A DNA stretch of 64,000 nucleotides, from the NCBI GenBank assembly GCA_010279815.1, contig QEOQ01000098.1:178084-242083 (forward strand), read 5' to 3'. The stretch is from Brachionus plicatilis. Taxonomy: Eukaryota > Rotifera > Eurotatoria > Ploima > Brachionidae. Shown here piece by piece: positions 54,787 to 64,000 of the stretch. A program made the translations under genes and the position numbers. The notes beneath the pieces are model-generated. The model did no database searches and was not told the DNA's origin. It saw nothing but the letters and a program-made list of their open reading frames with translations. Numbering within the stretch: position 1 is the stretch's first letter; every line of letters begins with the position of its first letter.

Positions 54787-57700
54787 TCTGCCTGGAATAT
54801 TATTTAACCTTTAATGATTATTATCTTTTATTAATAGATAAGATCATTTTTTAATTTTTTTTTTTAATTTCTTGTAAACGTAAAATAATTTAAATAGGTA
54901 AAAATTTTACAATTAGTATATCAAATAAAAGATAAATTAAAAAATTGAAAAATTCTGGTTTAATCTAATCACCTAACCAGAAAAAAATTTTATTTCTTAT
55001 CTTATCTATTTTTATTAATTATTCTCTTTTTTGAGCTAAATATTCTCACAAAAAAAATTAACATTTTATTCAATAAAATAATAAGATTAAATGGTAATAC
55101 GCCCAATTACGTCACTTGTGCAAATAGAGTTACCATATTGAATGAGAAAATCGTTTAAAATAGTTTAAAAGTATTAAAATTAAAATGCTAATTTATTTTA
55201 TTACTAAAAACCAGCCCTAAAAAAATATTCAAAAAAATAAAAAAAGCGCAATTAAGGGCTTGAACTAAAAAAGCATTTATAGATCAGTTGATTGATGGCG
55301 ATGAAAATATTTTTCATATGTTTTACTAAACCAAAAACCAAAATGCGCCGATTGAAAACATCAAATAACTTCTTTTGGAAAAATTTCTCTTCAATTGCTT
55401 TTATTTATCAAGTCATGTAATTTTTATAATACTAGGGCTTCAAAAAAATGTTTATACCTGAATCTAGTTTTATTTTTCTTTATTTTAGAATTGACTTTTC
55501 ATTTAGAAATACTTAAGATTCAAAATAAAAAAAGAATAAAAAAAATTACTTACAGCAAAACTATTTAAATAAAGTCTCCAATTTGGACATTACCATTTTC
55601 AATTTTTTTTTGGCATTGTGAATTTTGGTACAAAATACAAAAACAAAATATTAAAAATTCCAAAGCTTAAGTTCTATCACCAATATACCAAGATTCTGCA
55701 AAACTCTGCAATAAATCACAAAAAAATGTGATCATTTTGATCACCAAAATTTTTTTTTGATTACATAAAATTTTTTTTGATCATTTAAAATTTTTTTTGT
55801 TGAAATCAAAAATTTTTTTTATTTTAGAAATTTCAAAATTTTAAAATTATGTTAATATTGAATGAAATAAAAAGAAAAAAAATTGCAACCCACCATAATA
55901 AACTATAAGCTTTTGAAATATATATTAAAATTTAATAAAGTTTCTAAAAAAATTAAATTCTAAAAAACTATAAGTATTTAAAAACCGTAAAAGAAAAGGC
56001 AGTTTTTTGCAGAGAAATGGCTTTGGCCCCAGTAGAATCGTCCGAAGAATCTAAATTAGCTGCTAAAAAAACATTAAGCAAACATTCTAATCCGGGAGCA
56101 TTTGTGGTGAATTTATGAAAAATGAAAAGGGCGTTAAATTGAACATGTCAAAAAAAACAAAGAATTTAAAATTAATTTAGCTATGTTTTATTTTTTTTTT
56201 TGAAAATTGGAAATAAAGCTTAATATATTTTAAAAAATTTCCTGATCACCAACAAATTTTTCTAATCATATAAAAAAAAAATTTATTTTTATTTTTTCAT
56301 AAATTAGAGGCTTTTTTGATCACGAAATATGTGATCATTGATCACTGATCACATTCTGGACATGACCCAAAATTTTAAATATTAAAAAAAAATTTGTTCA
56401 GCTGTAAAATTTGTTCTGCAAAATGTATGCGCTGTATCACCCAATTTAATGTCTTCATTAGAATTAAATTTCAGAGTTGCCACAGACCAAAATTTGTGTG
56501 ACCTTGTTAATTTATTATTTAACTCTCTCGGGTGATCAAGAAAAAAAGCCAAAAAAAATGATTAAATAATTGGAACTCAGTTATCAGGGAAAATCTTATT
56601 TTTCCTCATTAAATAATTTTGGGAATCATTTGAAAAGAAAGCTAACTTCATTAGTCTCCATTTTTATTAATATTGATAATTTCTCATTTACCTAGATTTT
56701 TAATGAATAAATAAAAAAATAAATATTTTCTTGAACAATTTCTAATTAATAATCAAATTACCTTTCAGAATTTTGTCAATCGATTCTCAGATACTCTTTA
56801 GATTTAACAAAAAATTCAATGAAAAAAAATTCTATGAGTTTACTTCTATGAAATATTTTTCTACCAGAATTTTTTCTTTGCGTTTTGTGTGTTTTTATTA
56901 ACTTTCTATGAATTAATAAATCACCCTTATTGATTATGATTTTTCTTTGAGGGGTTAAAATTATAAATTTAAAATAATTTTACTTAAAAAAACTAAACAC
57001 CATCTAAAAACTAAATAAATAAAAAATAAAAAAAATGATAGATATTAAAGTTGATTTTCAGTAATTTATGGAACAAAATTAGGCTGAATCTGAGTGGTAT
57101 GAATGTATATTATATCATATTAAATAAATTATTTTTCTTTTTAATTATTTTAAAGATACTTTTTAAAATTTTTGTATTTTTTTATTCTTACTTAATACTT
57201 AAATTCTTTGTCTTTTCTTTTTCTTTTTTTTTTTTGAAACTTAAAAATGTAATTCTCCTAAAAGGAGATTAATTCAATTGATAAATAAATAAATAAAAAA
57301 TAGACCTTTTACTGTCCATATATTTATGTTTTATTTTTATTTTCCAATTTTTTCATTTTCTTAATTTCTTTTCTTTTTGTGTTTTGTTGTCATCAACAAA
57401 ATTTTTTTTTGTTTTAATAAATAATAATAATAATAAAAATAGATAATTATTTACTCATTTAAATAATTATTGTTTGGTATCTTTCACCCAAAAAAAATCA
57501 AATTTTCTTATGATGATTAAATAATTTAAAGAGTTAATAAAAGATTAAAGGTAAAGAGTACAAAAAATAATAAAAAAATAATCAACATGAAAACAGTCAA
57601 GAGTGGAAAAGACAAAATTTTTGAGATATTTCAACTGAATCAATTCTTTTTAACAAATTTTTAATGAAACAGAGCTAAAGAAAAACATTTTTGTTTAAAT

Positions 57701-59186
57701 TAATCAAAGCTCAATTTATTATAGAAGAATTCAACAAATTCAAATTATTTAGAAATTGAATAATTTTAATTAAAAAAAAAATTTTTGAATATTATTTTCC
57801 TTGCTTAGTTTCTTGGCGTACTAAACAACCTTTTCGAAGTTATTTAGTCTAAAAACATACTAACAAAAAAATGTAGAAAACCTTCATATTTTGAAAAAAA
57901 TAAAAATAATTCTTCTCAAAAAAATTAATATGATTTTTTTTCCCAAATTCAAAAAGAACATTCTTAATTACATAATTTCTATGTTTATAATTAAAATTTT
58001 ATAATGAATTTCATTTAAAATTTGTTTGTTTATTCTTTTTTTTTCTAAACACTATTTTAAATACTAAAATTAAAAAGAAAATTTTCAGGTTCTGCTCTTA
58101 ACTTTTCAAGAGTTCATAAATAAAATAATTAAAAAAAAATAAAACTTGTTTCTTTTTAACCTTTCTTCTAAATGTGATTAATTAAAATTTTTAATGAACT
58201 CTAAAATTTATTTTTGATAACTTTAAAAGTCAGCGGGAAGAGGATTTTGATTACTCACACTCATTTAAAAATTTAACTTTCTTAATAGACTATAAAACAA
58301 ATAACAAGTGTGAAATCTTTTAAAGGTTAAATCGTTGTTCTTATTCTGATAAAAAAAAATAATTACTCTAAAATGATAACTCATTATTTTTGCCAATCCA
58401 TTTTGGTTAATTAAATATTTTTTCAAAAATACACTTTTCATTTGAAAAGTAATAAGTTGACTTAAATGTTAATCTTGAGAATAACTCTATGATATACGCC
58501 ACAATTGAAAAAAATAAACAAAAAAATAATTTTTTGAATTATGTTTTAATTTCTTATAATAATTTGCAATTAATTATATTTAAAATCCAATTTAATGTGA
58601 CTTGTCTTTTATAAAATGACTATCTTTCTTTTAATAATCTAAAATGCTAAAAAAAGTGAACAGGAGGTCCATAGGCTTTCATTCAAAAATTTGATGGATA
58701 TAATACTAAGTTAAATTTAAAAATAAAACCTTAATTTAAAAAAATTCGACAACAGAAATACCAAAATTTAGAAAAGTCAAGTCATGACATGACTTAAAAT
58801 CGATTTTTTTTGTTTAATGTCAAAATAAATGCCGCCTTCTAAATAAAAAATTGAATAAAAATTTTTTCTTTTTTAATAAATAAAGATTTTAATAAAAAAC
58901 ATTAAAAAATACTGCATTATGGTGCAACATACTTTGCTTCACCTTATTTTTACCTAAAAAAATAAATTTTAACTTTCTATTGTTTAGGTAAATGTATTTA
59001 AATCTTATTGTTGATTTATTTATTTCTTTTTTACACTTGAAAAGCTATTTTAGGTAAAAAAGGTGCAATAAAATTTGTTGCATTATGTTACGGTATTAAT
59101 TTTTATATTTTTAATTAACTTTAATTTTAATAAAAAAATAAATAATATTTGTTCAATTTGATATTCTCAATACCGTGAAATCAGTC
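54787..59186. other. Long AT-rich gene-free region
   Basis: No host gene seen. 55611-55640 (GGCATTGTGAATTTTGGTAC) looks like one end of a GGCAATG-type MITE, without a partner. 57250-57300 (AAAAGGAGATTAATTCAATT then AAATA repeats) resembles a LINE 3' tail. 55000-55030 and 54825-54845 contain TAGATAAGAT-like sequence related to the 52-54 kb array. Confidence 0.45.
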
Positions 59187-59536
59187 GGCAACTTGAAGTT
59201 TAAAATCAATTTTTGATGATCAAATAAAGCTTAATCCTTAAAATAAATTGTATTCATTTAATATTAGTAATGAAGAAAAAGATTTTCTAATTTAACATAC
59301 TTTGTTATATCTTAAGGTAGAATCTGCAAATATCTGCAAAAAAATCCAGCCAAAATAGCATCATTTCGACAATGTGCACTGTGCAATGACCATTTTGATA
59401 TTGCAGAGTTTACATTTTTATTTAGAATATAATGATAAATCAAAATAAGTCTCTGAATTAATTTTATTAAAAAATAATAATCAATTTCATTTCTTAAACT
59501 TGATTTGATCATTTTGATCATTAACTTCAAATTGTC
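59187..59536. mobile_element. MULE-like MITE, GGCAAATTGAAG family, copy 3
   Basis: 350 bp; left end GGCAACTTGAAGTTTAAAAT, right end in reverse complement GACAATTTGAAGTTAATGAT. Flanks AAATCAGTC and AAATTAGTC agree at 8 of 9. The centre differs from copies 1 and 2. It abuts the minisatellite. Confidence 0.75.
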
Positions 59537-59545
59537 AAATTAGTC

Positions 59546-61060
59546 ACGGTCACATAAATATTTTACCGTTCTAGAGGGAAACAAGCATGGTAAAAAGGAC
59601 ATTTTACCGGTCCAAAGGAATAAATTGAAGACCAAGTGAATATTTTGCCGTTCCAAAGGGAAAGATTCACAGTCAAAAAGATATTTTGCCGTTCCAAAGA
59701 CAAAGACTCACAGTCAGTAAGATATTTTCCGTTCCAAAGGGATAAATTGACGGCCAAGTGAATATTTTGCCGTTTCAAAGGTATAAATTGACGGCCAAGT
59801 GAATATTTTGCCGTTCCAAAGGGAAAGATTCACAGTCAAAAAGATATTTTGCCGTTCCAAAGACAAAGACTCACAGTCAGTAAGATATTTTGCCGTTCCA
59901 AAGGGATAAATTGACGGCAAAGTGAATATTTTGCCGTTCCAAAGGGAATGATTCACAGTCAATAAGATATTTTGCCGTTCCAAAGGGATACAATGACGGC
60001 CAAATGAGTATTTTGCCGTTCCAAAGGGAAACAATGAAGACCAAGTGAATATTTTGCCGTTCCAAAGGGAAAAAATGAAGACCAAGTGAATAATTTTCCG
60101 TTCCAAAGGGATAAATTGGCGGCCAAATGAATATTTTGCCATTCTAGGGGGAGGTACTCATGGTAAATAGGATATTTTGCCGTTCCAAAGGGAAAAAATG
60201 AAGGCCAAGTGAATAATTTTCCGTTCCAAAGGGATAAATTGGCGGCCAAATGAATTTTTTGCCATTCTAGGGGGAGGTACTCATGGCAAATAGGATATTT
60301 TGCCGTTCCAAAGGGAAAAAATGGCGGCCAAATGAATATTTTGCCATAATAGGGGGAGGTACTCATGGTAAAAAGGATATTTTGCCGTTCCAAAGGGAAA
60401 AAATGAAGGCCAAGTGAATAATTTTCCGTTCCAAAGGGAAAAAATGGCGGCCAAATGAATATTTTGCCATAATAGGGGGAGGTACTCATGGTAAATAGGA
60501 TATTTTGCCGTTCCAAAGGGAAAAAATGAAGGCCAAGTGAATAATTTTCCGTTCCAAAGGGATAAATTGGCGGCCAAATGAATATTTTGCCATTCTAGGG
60601 GGAGGTACTCATGGCAAATAGGATATTTTGCCGTTCCAAAGGGAAAAAATGGCGGCCAAATGAATATTTTGCCATAATAGGGGGAGGTACTCATGGTAAA
60701 TAGGATATTTTGCCGTTCCAAAGGGAAAAAATGAAGGCCAAGTGAATAATTTTCCGTTCCAAAGGGATAAATTGGCGGCCAAATGAATATTTTGCCATTC
60801 TAGGGGGAGGTACTCATGGCAAATAGGATATTTTGCCGTTCCAAAGGGAAAAAATGGCGGCCAAATGAATATTTTGCCATAATAGGGGGAGGTACTCATG
60901 GTAAATAGGATATTTTGCCGTTCCAAAGGGAAAAAATGAAGGCCAAGTGAATAATTTTCCGTTCCAAAGGGATAAATTGGCGGCCAAATGAATATTTTGC
61001 CGTTCTAAAGGCAAAGACTCACAGTCAATAAGATATTTTGTCGTTCCAAATGAATTAATT
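59546..61060. repeat. 41-bp minisatellite with 205-bp higher-order repeat
   Basis: About 36 units of 41 bp of the type ATTTTGCCGTTCCAAAGGGA followed by AAAAATGAAGGCCAAGTGAAT. Variant units (GCCATTCTAGGGGGAGGTAC, GCCATAATAGGGGGAGGTAC) recur at multiples of 41. Spacing is 123 bp on the left, and exactly 205 bp (5 units) for 60466, 60671, 60876 and for 60589, 60794. The minus strand is open over much of the array (up to 185 codons). The same unit is read in three frames as SLWNGKI, PFGTAKY and PLERQNI, because 41 is not a multiple of 3. This is more likely a by-product than a protein gene. Confidence 0.9.
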
Positions 61061-61404
61061 GGTCATTGTTGAAAAAAGAGAAATTTAAGATTTAAATTTA
61101 AAAAGATTATGAGCCCACAATTATGACTTTGAAAAAAACTTTTTTCATCATTATTTAATCTATTAATATTATTAAATTTAAACCAAAATTTTTTTAAAAA
61201 AACACAACAAAAAAAAATCTCATTTCCTTTATCTCTAGCAAATATTTTAATTAAAAAAAATAAAAAAAAAATATAGTTACCAAGACTAATAAATTTAAAT
61301 TTTGAACAAAAAAAAAAAAAATCTGTACCTAATTTGGGAACAAGAGAAAAAAAAAAAAAATTTACATCGGTCTCAAAAACCAACTCAAACTGCTTACACC
61401 AACC

Positions 61405-63894
61405 ATGAAACCAGTCCCACAACCAAAACCCTTTCACACATCCAACCAACAACACCAGAACCTAAACACCAACAACAACACCACCACCAGCATACACAAT
61501 CAAACAAACGTAGACCTAATTGACGAGGCCGATCAAAACCATCCAACAGGCCATCAACATCCAAAAAAAAAACCCATGCCACTGGACGACCACGAATCAT
61601 CTAACCTGTGCGACAGTTGCCGCATCGACATCCACACCATCCTCGACAAACTTCACGCCAAATTCAAATCGCACCACTACTACACAGAAGCGTGCGCCAA
61701 CACCCTAATCGCCATCAATCCCTTCAAAGACCTAGCCGAAGTATACTCTCCAAAAGTAATGGACCTGTACCACAACACAACCATAAGCAACATGGCCGCC
61801 CGGCCCGCTCACATCTACAAGCACGCAGCGACCGCCTGGCACATGATCAAAGACCAGAGCAAACAAACCATCCTGGTAAGCGGCGACAGCGGCAGCGGCA
61901 AGACCCGTTCCATCAACTTCATAATCCGCTACTACTCCTACATCACATCGGCCACTCCACAATCCCTCCAAATCAAACACATCCTGCTCAAGACCAACCA
62001 AATACTAGAGTCGTTCGGCAACGCCAAAACAGCGCTCAACGACAACAGCTCCCGATTTGGCAAATACATCAAACTTCACTTTTGTCCGCTCAACAACGAG
62101 CTCGTCTCGGCCCAGCTAATCACTTATCTACTAGAAAAAACCCGTTCAGTCAACTACCAATCCTTTAACTTTCACATATTCCACGAGCTGCTGTTCGGCG
62201 CCACCCAGGCCCAACGAGCCATGTTCCTAATTGACACCGCTCTATTGGATAAATATTCGAATGGTCACGTGATTACACATCATGCTCTATACGCTCACAA
62301 ACTCGACCAGCTTAAACTCTCATTTCAATTGATCGATGTGAAGGCGACACAAATTTTGTCTGTTATCAGCGCTATCGCACATTTAAACTGCTGTGCGTTC
62401 TCAAGCACGGCTATTACGGCCTCGACCTCACATCACTTGACCAAAGCGGCCTCTCTCCTCCACTTTGACTTGACCGAGCTGGCCAACTATTTGCTAGTGC
62501 ACGAGCTGCGCATCACCAACTGCCACTCCGATCTCATCCAAATACCGTGCAATGTTAACCAGATCGAGATGCGCAAGAACGCTCTTGTCAAGCTTGTCTA
62601 CAACGAGCTGTTCAAATATTTGGTCAAGGCCATAAATAAACGACTGCAGTTTGATAGGAACGGGACGGCCAGCTGCTCTATCGGCCTCCTCGACATATAC
62701 GGCTTTGAGTGTATGCCCGGCGCCAACAGTCTAGAGCAGCTGTGCATCAATTACGCCAATGAAAAGCTGCACAACACATTTGTACACTCCTATTTCAAAT
62801 TGAACCAGCTGGAGTACGAGAGCGAGTTCGGCAGCGAGCTCTTTCCCGTCGAGTACAGCGACAATCTGCCACTGTTGCGTCTAATCGAGTCCTCGGCCAA
62901 CTCGCTATTCTCCCTGCTCAACGAACAGTCCATTCTCAAGAGCCACGATCACCGCGTCAACGACGACCATCTACTAGTCAAATTAAGACAAAAATTCGGC
63001 CACACCGATCTAATCTACGAGCCAAAATTGAACTGTAGCGCACAATTTTTTATAAGACACTTTGCTGGTCACGTCGGCTACAACACCGAGTGTTTGACGA
63101 GCAAAAACGCCGACCATATACCCGACGATCTAGTCAAATTTTTAGCCAAGTCAAATTTTTTGTCCGATATTTTGTCCGATTATGTGCACAAAAAAATGAA
63201 CAACGCACACAAAAAATCCACTGTCCTGTCAAAATTTAAACATAATCTGGACAATTTGATAAATAAACTTAAACGGACAAGTATATTGTACGTGCGTTGC
63301 ATCAAGCCCAATTGTGCGCTTACACCAGACTATTTTGATGTCGGTGTGGTGCGCAGTCAATTGGAGTCGTGCGGCATCGCGTCCCTCCTCGACCTGTCCA
63401 AGAGAGGCTTTGTGCACAAGTTTGTGTACGCGGGGTTTGCGCTCAAGTACCAGGCGGTGGTGAGAGGGAGCGCGGTGCGAGAGATGCTTGGCAAGAGAGA
63501 GTACCGGGCGGTTAGTGAGAGAGTGGCCGAGGCTAGCGGGCTGGCCGGTCAGAGCTATCGGATGGGCAGGAGCAAAATATTTGTGAAGGAAGAGGTGGTG
63601 CGGGCGCTGGACGCGCTCCTGGCCGCCGTTCGCACTGCGGCCGCCCGGGTCGTTCAGCGCGGGTGGAGGGCGCATAGACACCGTGTGCGCGTCGCTGCCG
63701 CCGCTGCCATTCAGGCTTGGTGGAGCGGACTGGTGGCCGCGCGCGCCTCCCGACCCCTTCAACACAGTTTGAGCTCTCTGCTCTGTGCGTCCGAGTGTGC
63801 GCACAGTCGCTTCTCGCTAGCCTCTGGTCACAGCTCGAATTATGTCATTGAGCTTGACATTGTTGAGGAAAAGTTGAACATGAAAAAAGAGTAG
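61405..63894 (+). CDS. MYO19: Unconventional myosin, MYO19-like, without a long tail
   Basis: A single exon of 829 codons. The first 60 residues are low-complexity (Gln, Asn, His, Thr), and a second in-frame ATG (residue 58, MPLDDHESSN) could be the real start. Motor domain about 70-735: NTLIAINPF, P-loop GDSGSGKT (160-167), switch I NDNSSRFGK (212-220), switch II LLDIYGFE (428-435), EQLCINYANEKLHNTF, VRCIKPN, and converter MGRSKIFV. Two IQ-like segments follow (VVQRGWRAHRHR, AAIQAWWSGLVAAR) and then about 45 residues. DNLPLLRLIESSANSLFSLLNEQS and GWRAHRHR resemble class XIX, the mitochondrial outer-membrane myosin, more than classes I or V. The membrane-binding tail of MYO19 (970 residues in human) is shortened or absent. 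Myosin is certain, class moderately so. Confidence 0.75.
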   Translation: MKPVPQPKPFHTSNQQHQNLNTNNNTTTSIHNQTNVDLIDEADQNHPTGHQHPKKKPMPLDDHESSNLCDSCRIDIHTILDKLHAKFKSHHYYTEACANTLIAINPFKDLAEVYSPKVMDLYHNTTISNMAARPAHIYKHAATAWHMIKDQSKQTILVSGDSGSGKTRSINFIIRYYSYITSATPQSLQIKHILLKTNQILESFGNAKTALNDNSSRFGKYIKLHFCPLNNELVSAQLITYLLEKTRSVNYQSFNFHIFHELLFGATQAQRAMFLIDTALLDKYSNGHVITHHALYAHKLDQLKLSFQLIDVKATQILSVISAIAHLNCCAFSSTAITASTSHHLTKAASLLHFDLTELANYLLVHELRITNCHSDLIQIPCNVNQIEMRKNALVKLVYNELFKYLVKAINKRLQFDRNGTASCSIGLLDIYGFECMPGANSLEQLCINYANEKLHNTFVHSYFKLNQLEYESEFGSELFPVEYSDNLPLLRLIESSANSLFSLLNEQSILKSHDHRVNDDHLLVKLRQKFGHTDLIYEPKLNCSAQFFIRHFAGHVGYNTECLTSKNADHIPDDLVKFLAKSNFLSDILSDYVHKKMNNAHKKSTVLSKFKHNLDNLINKLKRTSILYVRCIKPNCALTPDYFDVGVVRSQLESCGIASLLDLSKRGFVHKFVYAGFALKYQAVVRGSAVREMLGKREYRAVSERVAEASGLAGQSYRMGRSKIFVKEEVVRALDALLAAVRTAAARVVQRGWRAHRHRVRVAAAAAIQAWWSGLVAARASRPLQHSLSSLLCASECAHSRFSLASGHSSNYVIELDIVEEKLNMKKE

Positions 63895-64000
63895 AGATTG
63901 GGAATTTTTGTTGTTTTAATTGATTAAGTGTGATGATGGTGATGATGAGGGTTACTTACCTTGGTGGAATGGATTTTGTGTGATTTATTGATTGAGTGGA
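63895..64000 (-). other. Possible exon end of a further minus-strand gene
   Basis: The reverse complement of 63950-63962 reads CCAAG then GTAAGTAACC, a textbook splice donor at 63957/63956. It suggests a minus-strand exon running out of the window at 64000. Its reading frame cannot be judged from 44 bp. Confidence 0.3.

Noticed and set aside
59714..60926. Minus-strand ORFs of 105-185 codons in the minisatellite
   Set aside because: They are frame-shifted readings of the same 41-bp unit with no start or stop structure of a gene; kept only as a property of the repeat.
1..64000. tRNA, rRNA or CRISPR features
   Set aside because: Reading both strands I found no cloverleaf with A and B boxes, no rRNA-like block and no spacer-repeat array; the regular repeats are minisatellites or transposon subterminal repeats.

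Overview
The window looks like nuclear DNA of a small-genome, very AT-rich invertebrate animal. The genes are metazoan: an Rx-type homeobox gene, PDCD10/CCM3, an LKB1/STK11-type kinase, the cilium-assembly factor DNAAF11/LRRC6, a MYO19-like myosin, a BOLA1-like protein and an AKAP7-type 2H phosphoesterase. Most introns that can be placed by reading are about 44 to 120 bp. Coding exons are visibly GC-richer than the surrounding DNA. Short introns, low GC, and abundant MULE DNA transposons and CR1/Jockey-like LINEs would suit a rotifer or another compact spiralian, but the species assignment is only a guess.

Layout. 1-8.9 kb: decayed Mutator-like (MULE) transposons and AT-rich DNA with one better-balanced non-coding island (4.9-5.9 kb). 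8.9-9.9 kb: Rx homeobox gene, minus strand, with CT and TTG tracts upstream. 10.5-25 kb: a pogo-like element, several LINE copies on both strands, MULE deletion derivatives and hAT-like MITEs, with no host gene seen. 25.8-27 kb: an intact 390-codon gene that looks like a domesticated MULE N-terminal domain fused to a coiled coil. 28.8-32 kb: a mosaic partial duplicate, then a head-to-head pair, BOLA1-like (minus) and PDCD10 (plus). 38.4-46.9 kb: a small membrane protein gene, convergent with a 2H phosphoesterase gene, which is head-to-head with DNAAF11; both larger genes carry one transposon-filled intron. 48-49.6 kb: a CR1-like LINE interrupted by a MULE derivative. 50.2-51.9 kb: LKB1/STK11-type kinase. 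52-55 kb: a repeat array with a LINE inserted in it. 59.5-61.1 kb: a 41-bp minisatellite with higher-order structure. 61.4-63.9 kb: a MYO19-like myosin.

The most distinctive content is the mobile DNA. I could delimit nine elements with MULE-like ends and 9-10 bp target duplications (two of the duplications imperfect or of approximate length), plus two related MITEs with 7-8 bp duplications. Several keep only the 3' end of the transposase: the NxxExWH region, the SWIM zinc finger or the basic KxGRPxK tail. The host-like MULE gene keeps the opposite, N-terminal part. Other points to examine are an OAR motif in a second frame of the Rx gene, a coding minisatellite inside the kinase N-lobe, and a mosaic partial copy of the BOLA1-PDCD10 region.

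All boundaries were read by eye. Splice sites are inferred from GT/AG, reading-frame continuity and remembered family patterns; no alignment or database search was run.
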